From positions 7,501-71,500 of the forward strand of contig CAUJGJ010000016.1 of the NCBI GenBank assembly GCA_963170055.1: a stretch of DNA of 64,000 nt, written 5' to 3'. The stretch comes from Halisarca cf. caerulea. Lineage: Eukaryota; Porifera; Demospongiae; Chondrillida; Halisarcidae. The notes beneath the pieces were generated by a model, which was not told the origin of the DNA, did no database searches, and saw nothing but the letters and a program-made list of their open reading frames with translations. The position numbers and the translations under genes are program-made. This document shows positions 24,257 through 35,943 of this stretch, one piece after another; within the stretch, counting starts at the first letter, position 1, and every line of letters begins with the position of its first letter.

Positions 24257-26590
24257 TCAGAACACAGCTACATTATTGCTCAGTGTAACAAGGAGATCTC
24301 CATTGTGGTCAATAGCTAGACCACGAGGATCAGAGCCAACTTGGAAGCTGTGAATTAACTGTCCCATTGTATTGAAGATGACAACACAATTGTTACTTTG
24401 GTCAGCTACTATCACATGACGATCAGCTGTGATGATGATGTCAAGGGGATTATTCAGATGCTCTTCACCAAACTGTCTCTGGTACACTCCATTGGCACTG
24501 AAAACCTGTACACGATGGTTGCCGTGATCAGTTACATACATGTCCCCCTTCTCATCTGGTGCAAAGGCTATAGCATAAGGACTTTTGAACTGTCCAGGAC
24601 CACTACCTTTTGATCCAATAGTGCGTATGAGTTGACCATCCAAAGTGAATACTAATATCCTGTTATTTCCATACTCAGTAACATAAACATGTTTGTTGTG
24701 TACTGTCACACCCCAGGGTTGTGAGAGGTGTCCAGCTCCAACTTGCCTGACAAATGTTCCATCACTTTTAACCACTTCTATTCGATTATTGTTCCAGTTT
24801 CTAATATACAATCGATTGTCACAGTCTACAGCAATGCCAGTAGGATAGTCCAGCTGACCATTCCCAGATCCATGTTGGCCAAATGATCTGATGTACTTTC
24901 TCTGCTTATCAAACACATGAACCTGATGTCTTCCATTGTCAGCTACGAATATGTGGCCGTTCTGACCTACTGCAATACCCCAAGGACCACCTCCCTGTTG
25001 AGGATAGTTGAGATATCCCTTGTTTGCTCCAAGTTCCCTCACATTCTTTTTGAGCTTAGGTAAACCTGACTTAGGGAGGAAGTTGACAACAAACGGACTT
25101 CCCCTAATCTCACTCCCGTTCACTCGAATGTACAGATCACATTCTCCTGGATATGTAGTAGGGAAGGATAAAGTGTACCTTCCGTTCTCATCATCGACTA
25201 CCCTTGCTTTGATGGCTGGACCCGGGATGGGGGACTTGGGATGGAGAAAGGCCTCAGCACTGTCCCCTCCTCTCTTACATCGGATGTTCTCTCTGTCAAA
25301 TGTGGTCACTGTCAATGTCACAGGATCTGAGTCATTCCATTGAACACTTTCAGGTTTGGGCTCCACTGTGCAGTTGGCAGGACAGGCTCCGGATTCTACA
25401 ACACCGAAGTCTTCGATTGCCTTCAAAAGGACAGCTTGGTTGGTGGGGTCAAAGGTCACCACCTGAGACACTGTGCTTTCAAGCTCTTCCTGACACCATT
25501 TTGACGTCAGAACAGACTGGTGTGTTTGGACAAGGTCCTTACAAGCTAGCACGTCGTGACTGCTACCGCTGCTCAGGAGAAAGTGAAGAGAGGATTCAGC
25601 GATTGCTGATGTCTGCTTCTCCCTCTGAGCAGGCGTGAGTTTGGAACCAATTGTACACTTCTTCTCTTCTGCTGTGGTGATGACCTGCCTACGAAGTTCC
25701 TCCTTCCTCTTCTCCACTGCCTCATGGATGGTCTGGAAGGCTGTGTTGATATTGACAAGTGCAGCCTCTTTCATATCATCAACCGTTCTGATCTGACTCT
25801 GAAAATTTTTTTCGATCTTCTTACATTTCTCACCAAAACAGACAGCAGCCTGACGAGCAATCATGATAGACTGAGTGTGGCGTTCGGCTACTTTGTCGCT
25901 GAGAAACACTGGAGTGTGTGAGGATTTACGGTCCACAGCACAAGCTTGACACATGAGTAGATCACACTGTTCACAGATGTACTCCAGAACCTTTCCTCTG
26001 TGCTGTGGACATTGGATGTGTGATGTATTCTTTGCGATCTGAGTTGGATCCCAAGGACCAGATGTTCGTATCTCTTCCAATGCTTTCACAGAGTGGTTGT
26101 CATAAGCACTCATCATTTCATGGGCGTCATGACAGCGCTCACAGAGAAAATTTTCACAGTCAAAACAGAACACAGTTGAGTGTGCATCTGGTCTCCTGCA
26201 CTTTCTGTTCTCACAAGGAATAGGAGTGTTCCTGGACACTTTGTGGGCCAGTTTTCTCCTCTCCATGTAATGAGCTAAGGGTCCATTTGGAACCGGAAAA
26301 CAGCGCAAACTGTCCACTCGACACTCACTCTCTGACATCTTCCCATCATTCCGGACAGTGGATGTGTCCCCACATTGACTACACTTCAGACGGCCATTTT
26401 CCACTACCATATTAGGAAGACACTCTGCACACACTGAATGCAGACAACACAACAGGTGAGGATTGTTCAGTTCTTTCTTGCAGTGACCACATGTCACATC
26501 AGGTTCAATGATGGCTGGTTCTTCTTCTTCTTGAGATGAGGACTTGTTCTGTGAGGACTGATGAGCTGGATCAGGACTGCCTTCTGCCAT
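24257..26590 (-). CDS. TRIM-NHL E3 ubiquitin ligase, gene 4 (777 aa)
   Basis: An intact RING, first zinc module, B-box 2, coiled coil, filamin and six NHL repeats, starting MAEGSPDPAH after the conserved acceptor. B-box 2 is of the SSHTPVF type, lacking the last histidine. Blade loops read ADNGRHQ, RNWNNNR, TEYGNN and TDHGNH, and the last blade is shortened (LSNNVAVF, where others have NTKQVAVF). Unusually, blade 2 has LYIRN where the others mostly have LYIGN. A possible AATAAA signal lies on the minus strand at 24196-24201, 56 bases after the stop. There is no 9-bp array here beyond one or two units. Confidence 0.92.
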   Translation of the reverse strand: MAEGSPDPAHQSSQNKSSSQEEEEPAIIEPDVTCGHCKKELNNPHLLCCLHSVCAECLPNMVVENGRLKCSQCGDTSTVRNDGKMSESECRVDSLRCFPVPNGPLAHYMERRKLAHKVSRNTPIPCENRKCRRPDAHSTVFCFDCENFLCERCHDAHEMMSAYDNHSVKALEEIRTSGPWDPTQIAKNTSHIQCPQHRGKVLEYICEQCDLLMCQACAVDRKSSHTPVFLSDKVAERHTQSIMIARQAAVCFGEKCKKIEKNFQSQIRTVDDMKEAALVNINTAFQTIHEAVEKRKEELRRQVITTAEEKKCTIGSKLTPAQREKQTSAIAESSLHFLLSSGSSHDVLACKDLVQTHQSVLTSKWCQEELESTVSQVVTFDPTNQAVLLKAIEDFGVVESGACPANCTVEPKPESVQWNDSDPVTLTVTTFDRENIRCKRGGDSAEAFLHPKSPIPGPAIKARVVDDENGRYTLSFPTTYPGECDLYIRVNGSEIRGSPFVVNFLPKSGLPKLKKNVRELGANKGYLNYPQQGGGPWGIAVGQNGHIFVADNGRHQVHVFDKQRKYIRSFGQHGSGNGQLDYPTGIAVDCDNRLYIRNWNNNRIEVVKSDGTFVRQVGAGHLSQPWGVTVHNKHVYVTEYGNNRILVFTLDGQLIRTIGSKGSGPGQFKSPYAIAFAPDEKGDMYVTDHGNHRVQVFSANGVYQRQFGEEHLNNPLDIIITADRHVIVADQSNNCVVIFNTMGQLIHSFQVGSDPRGLAIDHNGDLLVTLSNNVAVF

Positions 26591-26757
26591 GTTGTTCTGG
26601 AAATCAAGTAAAGGAACGATGATTAAACACATGCATATTGTCAATGCATCCCAAACCAATGCACATGCATGCATGGAACCACTCGACTACATGGCATACA
26701 ACACACAGGTCTCACCTACAACAAACATGCAATAATCGTAGACGACAAATTATCTCA

Positions 26758-26905
26758 TCTACAACACACAGGTCTCATCTGCAACAGACAGGTCTCATCT
26801 GCAACAGACAGGTCTCATCTACAACAGACAGGTCTCATCTACAACAGACAGGTCTCATCTACAACACACAGGTCTCATCTACAACACACAGGTCTCAACA
26901 CACAC
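26758..26905. repeat. 20-bp minisatellite, about seven copies
   Basis: The unit is caggtctcatctacaacaca or its gcaacaga variant, with an exact 20-base period. Short versions are at 38405-38490 and 46480-46590 in the introns of genes 5 and 6. It lies 160 bases upstream of the gene 4 start codon. Confidence 0.88.
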
Positions 26906-27941
26906 TGTGACAGGTCTCATCTACAACACACTTGCAATGATCGTAGACGACAAATCATCCTTATAGTCACATGTACTGGTATTCTGCACAGCCAACTGGC
27001 TGGGGTATTGCCACTTCAAGGGGTCATGCATGTATGGTCTAGCAACTGTATGTACAGTAGAACTTGCTGAGTACGTACCTCAAAAGGGACATGAAATCAG
27101 TACTTGTTATCAGAGGTACTCACTAACGTATACGCTTTAATTTTTGTGGGTTTATATATTCACAGTATTCACAGATTGGAAGCCATACACAATAGTTTAC
27201 GCCCATGAAAATTTAGACCGGGCTCTTGTGCAATGGCAAAACATGGCCATTTTTTTCGCAAATATAAAAATGCGAAAATTGCTAAAAGCCTAAATCCACA
27301 AAATACACACCGTGAAAATTGCAGAACATAATATTATGGTATCAGGGTTGGTTTATATGTACATATATGTGGTATACACAGGGACAGAATGAGGAGTACT
27401 TACTATCCAGGAGTATAAGTACTAAACCAGGTACGTACTTACTATCAGGGTTGGTTTATGTACATGAGGTATACACAGGGACAGAATGAGGAGTACCTAC
27501 TATCCAGGAGTATGTACTAAACCAGGTACACACTAAGCAAGGTCCACTGTATGTACGTACTCAAGACAAGAGTTGTCCATGCAGAATGTACAATCACTTG
27601 TATGCAGCTGCCATCAGACTTGTCCGAACTAGCATCATGTGCATGTGCTATACACTAACTGAGGACAGAGTGTCCGTGCACAGTGTGATAAAGGGTACAT
27701 CCATTCCATATAGCTACATGAGTTTGGGTGAGAGCACGCATGGAGTATCTAAGTCTCATGTTGCCAGTTCCAACCACCTTCCACCTTCCCGGTGATGTCA
27801 GCCAACGAGAAAGGAAAGTGAGAATGAACAAGTCTGCATGTCTAACTTCACTTATGACGTAGCTAATCCACTATACACCCAAATACATGCAGTGTATGTA
27901 AAACACAGCTATACCCACATACAAGTACATGCAGTGCATAT

Positions 27942-28492
27942 AGGTTCCTGCTCAATACACAGGGTAGAGCAGTAGTGGGTTCCTGTTCAATACACAGGGT
28001 AGAGCAGTAGTGGGTTCCTGCTCAATACACAGGGTAGAGCAGTAGTGGGTTCCTGCTCAATACACAGGGTAGAGCAGTAGTGGGTTCCTGCTCAATACAC
28101 AGGGTAGAGCAGTAGTGGGTTCCTGTTCAATACACAGGGTAGAGCAGTAGTGGGTTCCTGTTCAATACACAGGGTAGAGCAGTAGTGGGTTCCTGTTCAA
28201 TACACAGGGTAGAGCAGTAGTGGGTTCCTGCTCAATACACAGGGTAGAGCAGTAGTGGGTTCCTGCTCAATACACAGGGTAGACCAGTAGTGGGTTCCTG
28301 CTCAATACACGGGGTAGAGCAGTAGTGGGTTCCTGTTCAATACACAGGGTAGAGTAGTAGTGGGTTCCTGTTCAATACACAGGGTAGACCAGTAGTGGGT
28401 TCCTGCTCAATACACGGGGTAGAGTAGTAGTGGGTTCCTGTTCAATACACAGGGTAGAGCAGTAGTGGGTTCCTGCTCAATACACAGGGTAA
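27942..28492. repeat. 35-bp minisatellite, about 16 copies (gene 4 intron)
   Basis: Same family as at 19337-19886. Some copies carry gaccagtag or acggggtag variants that can be used to trace array history. Confidence 0.9.
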
Positions 28493-28771
28493 AGGGGTAC
28501 TTTAGAAAGGTGCATGGGGCAATTCAGGATGGTGGGTCAAAACGTGAAAAGCAGTGTCAGTTATAACCACCGCATTAAAGATTTCTGGTCATTGTGGTCT
28601 CCATGAAGGGGGTTCAGCAGTAACAAACACGACTAGACAGCTAAACCGTACGAAAGAGTAAAGCTCCTGTCCCGAATAACCCCAGTGTGCTAAACTTCAA
28701 GTCTCCCCACTCTGGCCTACCGTACTGAGCTGTATGGTGCGAGTGAAGCTAATCCACAGAGGTCTACTTAC

Positions 28772-29110
28772 AATGAAATCGTGAAGTGAACCAGAGAAGA
28801 GAACAATACGATCTGCTCAACAACACGGAGCGACGAGGAGAGGAGAGCAAAACTTGAATCAAACGACAATCAGTAGTGAACACTAAAGTGGCTTCTGGGA
28901 ATTCACCTGGTACGGTCACGTGCACGAGGCCAGTACCGCCCCCTACTAATGACTGCGAAATCCTCAGATGTTCCAACGACACTGAACTGGACGACTCGTG
29001 TAGGAGAGATCATTCCAAGTGCGATGAAAGAGAGACAGAGGTGTACCCGTTGAATGTTGAACAGTGTCATTTGGAGGGCAAAAGATGACCACTGTAGCAG
29101 TTTGACACGT
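28772..29110 (-). promoter_or_regulatory. Exon 1 and promoter block of gene 4
   Basis: Exon-like sequence after the donor is followed by the E-box CACGTG near 28917 and CCGCCCC near 28937, about 145 bases from the donor. A deletion near 28840 removes part of the gaccgagggaggaggac stretch found in genes 3 and 6. Confidence 0.45.
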
Positions 29111-29284
29111 CTGGACGTGACTGCTTGGCTGAGCCTGGTGACTTGCAATTGAGGACTCCAAGTTCTGCCTGGCAGATCTCAGTTTTTTTTTCTCACTACT
29201 CACCTCAGTCTATGGTAAATTTGTTGTAGATAGACGTCTTTGTGGTCTTTTATGGCACAGGAAAACTCATATCTAGTTAGATCT

Positions 29285-29483
29285 AAGGTAAAGGGGGGAC
29301 GGTAATTTGGAACACGCTGGCATCATGTGGAACTTTTGTTGTGGTTAAGTTACCCAACGATCCTTGCTACTGCCAAACTCCCCCTCCATGGAGATAATAC
29401 TGACCAGAAATAATGGATGTAGCTTGTGGTTGAGACTGCTTTTGGCCTGACTGTTCCAAATTATATATACCCCATTTTACCTT
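29285..29483. mobile_element. AAGGTAAA-ended MITE, unit 4
   Basis: Same insertion as at 20697-20890, with inverted terminal AAGGTAAA and a 3-base gac insertion near 29300. Its presence in units 3, 4 and 6 and absence from 1 and 5 is informative for the order of duplications. Confidence 0.72.
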
Positions 29484-29828
29484 CCTAATCGATATACCAC
29501 ACTGACCAGCATGGACACCTGTAGTGCAGACTCAGTACCACGTCATCTCTGTCTGGTGTCCTTTCCAAAACAAAGTTTGCCATTTTATACTCTTTAAAGC
29601 TCCACAAGAGTTTGGTGGCATGTGTGGCAGTGTAGGGGACAGAATTACGGGTTGCCTTCGATTCTATCACTGCCGGTATAGCAGTTGACTCATGGTGAGT
29701 TCCAGTGAAACAGTATGATAGCTTTAATGTTGAAGTTGAAACTTCCACACTGTTGAAGTCTTTGCACGGAACACCTTATGCTGGATCTATGTTAATAGGC
29801 TGTCAAGAATTGCGAGGAATCTCTAATA

Positions 29829-30025
29829 CATTGGAACTTCGGATTAAAGGACATGTCCTTTGTAGAGAGGTTGTCCTCTTTGGGAGATTGGAACCTCAAG
29901 TCATGCATGTCCTTTGTAGAGAGATTGTCCTCTTTGGGAGAGTGGGACCTCAAGTTGTGTCCTTTGTAGAGAGGTTTGTTCTACTATGACCTTATTTGGG
30001 AGAGTCCACTATCATAGATTCACTG
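29829..30025. mobile_element. Tigger/pogo-like MITE, unit 4
   Basis: Counterpart of 21345-21545 and 34009-34259; the right end has decayed to CATAGATTCACTGCG. Confidence 0.5.
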
Positions 30026-31252
30026 CGTAACTTCCTCACACTCTGATCATCTGTGACTTTGTACAACTTTGTCAATGGACACTCCAGACAACCACACCTG
30101 CACATGTATCATTCAATAGGATGAAGTACTTTATGCATTCATATGTCACTAATCCGCACACATGCATCCATTCTGGATGAAATTGCATGCGGATAAAGTG
30201 AGGAAACTGGATAAATGAGGGAGCAGTAGTATAGTGTACAGTAGGATTATTGCAGATTTGTTCCAATAATAACTACTACGGAAGGTGAGGGAGCTGGGTA
30301 TCTGAGGTGAGGATAAGGGAGGTCTCACTGTACCATGGTTGACCATGCCACAGTCAAGTTGTGATGTGTGTAATGAGTCACTTACTATTCGGACCACGTA
30401 CACTTGCACTGAAGACTTGTATGCTGTCATTCCAGCATATCTGCCGACTCATGTCAATAGGTGTTGTCTTCATTGAATGGCATATAATATATCATGTACA
30501 ACTGCTTAATTTACTCAAGCATATCTGACCCCATCCAACACACTTGTCTGTCTGCTACCTCCTCACAGGATGTTGTGGACCAAGTTGTCATGGATGTTGA
30601 CCACCCTGCAGACCTCAGCAGATGTCCACTGTACATGACCCAACACTGTTCACGTCCACTGATGATGTACAATATTTGTTCATTCATGAATTATATGATT
30701 GCATTGTGTGGCCATTTGTATGTGCATGCAATGTAATGATATTATAATATTATTATTATGATGTGTATAATACGCTACTGCATGCACAGCTGCTTGTGTG
30801 CATGTATATATGTACAAATGTGTGTTACACATGTTATAGATTGACACTGAGCAGAAACGAACTTCCAGTTCCCAAAGTGTCCTTTGTAGAGAGGTTCCAC
30901 TGCATTGCATACCTTTTGCAGTTCCTAAATTGTCCTTTATAGAGAGGTTCTACTGCATGCATGTGGTGAAAAAATATACTCACCAAAGGTACACTCCATT
31001 GACCCTTGCACCCACTTGGGGTAAGAAAATTGAAATATTGAATGAACACTCTGTGTCCGCAGTGAGCAGAAAGGTGGTCAAACTCACACTCCATGCAGGA
31101 AGTGAACATGTGCTACCACACGTGGTGTGGTTGTGATCAGGTGCATGTGCACGGTTGCAACCACTTGTACATGTGTGTCGCAGTGTTACTGTTCATCAGT
31201 CCATGATGTAATGTTACGGATTTTAGGTTATATATATAGTTGCATCCCATTA
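30026..31252. other. Repeated intergenic flank after unit 4
   Basis: Co-linear with the flanks of other units up to gttcatcagtccatgatgta at about 31193. No gene is seen. The stretch 31200-31540 is co-linear with 42960-43460, which lies just before gene 6. Confidence 0.6.
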
Positions 31253-31373
31253 TAGTCTCGCTAGCCAGACCCAATCTTTGCTGAATGCCTCTGCCGTAAA
31301 AATTTAATGGCGCAGAGGCATTCAGCGAAGATATATATATGTATCTATGTATAGGGTCTGGCCAGCAAGACTA
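31253..31373. mobile_element. 121-bp palindromic MITE (TAGTCTCGCTAGCCAGACCC ends)
   Basis: The left end tagtctcgctagccagaccc (31253-31272) is complementary, with two mismatches, to the right end gggtctggccagcaagacta (31354-31373). The internal arms also pair (gctgaatgcctctgc with gcagaggcattcagc). An orthologous copy at 43013-43304 contains a second element. No target duplication is clear here. Confidence 0.8.
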
Positions 31374-31587
31374 TGTGATACCTGCATGGGTTATTTATCA
31401 TTATTACACAAGACCAAGGTGATGCCGAGGTGATGGGCAATGACCCGGATATCATGCAAGTGAAACGAGATGTAATTGACATCTATGCCTTTCATTTTGT
31501 AAACATAATTGGCAATTTGATCTGTATAATTAGGGACTATGGAAATAGGCTAACTATAAATAGCACTTAGGATAATATATTTTCAGA

Positions 31588-31693
31588 AGGTCCGGGTGGC
31601 ATAACTGCTAGCCCCGTGACTAGGTATTAGTGCTGAGGTCGAAGACCCAGTGTTTGAAATCGACTCCGGTCACTTTCTTTCTGAAAAAAAAAC
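31588..31693 (+). mobile_element. Possible tRNA-derived SINE
   Basis: The stretch has an A-box-like TGGCATAACTGC and, about 50 bases on, a B-box-like GTTTGAAATC, followed by a run of nine A's. The layout resembles a tRNA-derived SINE head, but both boxes deviate from consensus and no target duplication was seen. Confidence 0.3.
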
Positions 31694-32619
31694 GGCTCCC
31701 GTTTATCAGTAGTCAGTTCCGTTCCTCAGTGGTTAGTTGCAATACTCCTGTACAAAGAATCGTATGGGGGAGCTTTGGGTCTCGCAGCTGGTCTCCCACC
31801 TAATACTGATCATGTCTTCTCGAGATACAAGAGAATGAGTACTTCACTCTAGGGCTAAATATCTGGGACTTCGATTGGGTGGACTTTTTTTTCATAGACT
31901 ACCATTCTTCTACCATCTCCATCAAAGCTATATATGTATCAGTTTCGCATTTATGATAGAAGAATTTAAATACATTAATATGCAGTCAACTTAAGCTGCA
32001 ATGCAATGTCATGAATGCAATTATAAGAAATGAAACCCAGTCACCTTATCTGCTGCAGATTACAATTATAATTGATATAAATAAGTGTATTGGTCCACTT
32101 TACATTATTGTAACTATTTCTTAAACCATTGACAAGGGTCAAACTTCTGCAAACTCCTAACTTCTTCTTGATCACATGGAACAGTCAGAAGTTGGCGCTG
32201 TGAGAAGTAGCGGAGGGAGAGGGAGTCATTTGAGGATGCATATACTACAACAGTCACTGTACATGCACAATATAATACAACTACGTACACAACGTACACG
32301 CACGTGTTCCACATACATGCATATCACATTTCTACAATACATAGAAGCATGAGCAAAGAAAATATTTCCAATATAGAAAACCATGCATGAGCATGCAAAA
32401 CGACAGTATATTGTATAATTGCAAATTGATACCTACATGGTATGCATGCATGTACTTTCCCACACAGGCACATAATAAATGAACATTAAGTTTAGTTACA
32501 TGCAGGGATGACCTACTCGTTGACACGTGAAAGAGTGGATATACCATGGGTATAGGAACATACTTCAGAAAGGGGGGGGGGGGGCACATACATTGAAGGC
32601 CAATATACACAGTCATAAA
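31694..32619. other. Unit-specific intergenic sequence
   Basis: No gene is seen. On the minus strand, 31775-31835 reads ATCTCGAGAAG, then AGTATTAGGTGGGAGACC. This is close to the internal control region words of 5S rRNA (ATCTCGGAAG and AGTACTTGGATGGGAGACC) with a shortened spacing, so a 5S-derived fragment is possible. A poly-G run lies at 32572-32583. Confidence 0.4.
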
Positions 32620-33334
<715 letters not shown>

Positions 33335-33337
<3 letters not shown>

Positions 33338-33850
33338 TGTGTTAAACGTTAATGGTAAAAGTGGGTCTTTGTGCACCAGAGTACTTCCTGAGGACCACTC
33401 CCAGTCTAGACACACCATGCACACGAGTTACTGTAGTAGACGGATTACTCAGCAATCAGCCCTTGCACCGAATTAAACTTGGTCATACCCTTTTACGCCA
33501 TCACTGTACTGAGTCCTTGATTTACACTTCAGGCTGTGAACGAATCGTTTTAGACCAAAGGAGGCTTCCTTAATTGCTTTTCCTTTGAGCTTCACGATGA
33601 TACCTTGCGTTGGACTCAGTAGGACTCAGGATAGGAAATCATTAGACACAATGACGAGACGAGCGCGCGTTCTCTCAGTTTCCTGCACATCCTGACCGTC
33701 CTGCTATTCTTCTCCAAAATAGACTACACAGGTCTGTTTTAGGTAAAATGTATCCAGCAAGGCGTCGAAGAACATGTCCAGCCAGAGCTGATGATCACAA
33801 GGAAGCGTCTAAACACATCGTACTTGCGCTAGAAACTTTTGATGCCATCC
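33335..33850. other. Unit-specific sequence before the gene 5 flank
   Basis: About 500 bases not repeated elsewhere, with more CpG (gagacgagcgcgcg near 33655) than its surroundings. A 41-codon frame from the ATG at 33748 is rich in Arg and Lys but has no recognisable domain. It may be the edge of an unrelated gene or promoter carried in by rearrangement. Confidence 0.35.
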
Positions 33851-34008
33851 GGCACTGCTGGTATAGCAGTTGACTCATGGCGGGTTCCAGTGAAACAGTA
33901 TAGTAGTTTTAATGTTGAAGTTGAAACTTCCACACTGTTGAAGTCTTTGCATGGAACACCTTATGCTGGATCCATGGGCTACCAAGAATTGTGAGGAATC
34001 ACTCTATA

Positions 34009-34259
34009 CAGTTGAACTTCCGATTAAAGGACATGTCCTTTGTAGAGAGGTTGCATGTCCTCTCTGGCAGAGTGGGAACTCAAGTTGTGTCCTTTGTAGA
34101 GAGGTTGTCCTCTTTGAGAGAGTGGGACCTCAAGTTGTGTCCTTTGTAGAGAGGTTGCATGTCCTCTTTGGGAGAGTGGGACCTCAAGTTGTGTTCTTTG
34201 TAGAGAGGTTTGTTATACTATGACCTTATTTGGGAGAGTCCTCCATCGGGGGTTCACTG
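34009..34259. mobile_element. Tigger/pogo-like MITE, best preserved copy
   Basis: The ends CAGTTGAACTTCCGAT and ATCGGGGGTTCACTG are imperfect inverted repeats flanked by TA on both sides. The centre has four copies of a 50-60-base unit containing tcctttgtagagaggtt. No transposase. Confidence 0.65.
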
Positions 34260-35723
34260 TATAACTTCCTCGCACTCTGATCATCTGTGACTTTATACAA
34301 CTTTGTCAATGGAGACTCCAGACAAACACACCTGTATATGTATCAGTCTATAGGCTGAAGTACTTTATACATTCATAAGTCACTAATCCGCACACATGCA
34401 TGCATCCGTTCTGGATGAAATTGCATGTGGATAAAGTAAGGGAACTGAATAAATGAGGGAGCAGTAGTATAGTGTACAGTAGGTTTATTGCAGATTTGTT
34501 CCAATAAAAACTACTACGGAAGGTGAGGGAGCTGGGTATCTGAGGTGAGGACAAGTGAGGTCTCACTGTACCATGGTTTGACCATGCCACAGTCAAGTTG
34601 TGCTGTGTGTAATGAGTCACTTACTATTCGGACCACATACACTTGCACTGAAGACTTGTATGCTGTCATTCCAGCACATCTGCCGACTCATGTCAATAGG
34701 TGTTGTCTTCATTGAAAGGTATGTAATATAATAACTACCAAATTTATTCAAGCATATCTGATCCCATCCAACACACTTGTCTGTTTGCTTGTACCTCCTC
34801 ACAGGATGTTGTCGACCGAGTTGTCAGGGATGTTGACCACCCTGCAGACCCCAGCAGATGTCCACTGTACATGACCCAACACTGTTTCACATCCACTGAT
34901 GATGTACATTTGTCCATTCATGAATTATGATTGCATTGTGTGGCCATTTGTATGTACATGCAATGTAATGATATTATATTCATATGATGTGTACATGCTA
35001 CAGCATTCACAGCTGCTTGTGTGGATGTACATGTACATATGTGTGTTACGTATGTTATGGATTGACACTGAGCAGAAACGAACTTCCAGTTCCCAAAGTG
35101 TCCTTTGTAGAGAGGTTCCACTGCATTGCATACCTTTTGCAGTTCCTAAATTGTCCTTTATAGAGAGGTTCTACTGCGTGTGGTGTCAAATGTTCACCAT
35201 GAGCACCCTCCATTGACTCCACCCACCTGGGGTAAGAATATTGAAATAACATTATAAGCAAGTTTACAATTGGACTCTGTATCTGTGGTGAGCAGTGAAG
35301 CAGACACAGGTGGTCAAACACACACTCCAGGAACATGTGCTACAAATTGACACTAACAGCTGTAGTGTGGGTGTGGTCAGGTGTGACACTGTTGTAACCA
35401 TATGTACATGTGTGTGACACAATGCTGATGTATAAGCATTACAGATATATTTTACATGCATCTGCATGTTGCACACATGCATGCACATACACGCACACAC
35501 ACACACACCGCATATGTACTAGTGACATTGTATGAGCCCTTGTAGTACGTATTTGCATGAATGCAGCTATACTGTATAATTATACTGTTGGGAATTGGTT
35601 TAACTACTACATTAAATTTATATCTAATGCTGTTGCACAATTTGTTATGAGTATACAATAATTTAAATAATAATATGAACTGCTCACATGTACACATGTA
35701 CAATTACATAATACTCCATACCA
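34260..35723. other. Repeated intergenic flank and 3' region of gene 5
   Basis: Co-linear with 21546-22500 and then with the AT- and CA-rich 3' flanks of the other genes. No gene is seen. Confidence 0.6.
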
Positions 35724-35943
35724 TATACAGTACATGCAGTACATACAGTACATGCAGTACATACAGTACATACAGTACATGCAGTACATACAGTACACAC
35801 AGTACATACAGTACACACAGTACACATAGTACACACAGTACATACAGTACATACAGTACATACAGTACACACAGTACATGCAGTACATACAGTACATGCA
35901 GTACATACAGTACATGCAGTACATGCAGTACATGCAGTACAGC
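35724..35943. repeat. 9-bp (cagtacata)n array 3' of gene 5
   Basis: About 24 units alternating cagtacatg, cagtacata and cagtacaca; the longest example of this array in the window. It ends at the stop codon. Confidence 0.88.

Larger units (their letters stand above)
26597..28771 (-). other. Predicted first intron of gene 4
   Basis: The acceptor is TTTCCAG at 26597-26603 and the donor ATT|GTAAGTAG at 28766-28771. A second donor-like site (GAG|GTACGTAC) lies near 27078. The intron contains 20-bp, 91-bp (27340-27535, two copies) and 35-bp arrays, plus a non-repetitive stretch near 27640-27850 that is well conserved between introns. Confidence 0.5.

Noticed and set aside
33748..33873. 41-codon Arg/Lys-rich frame
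   Set aside because: Too short, no domain and no splice partner; left as part of an unassigned stretch.
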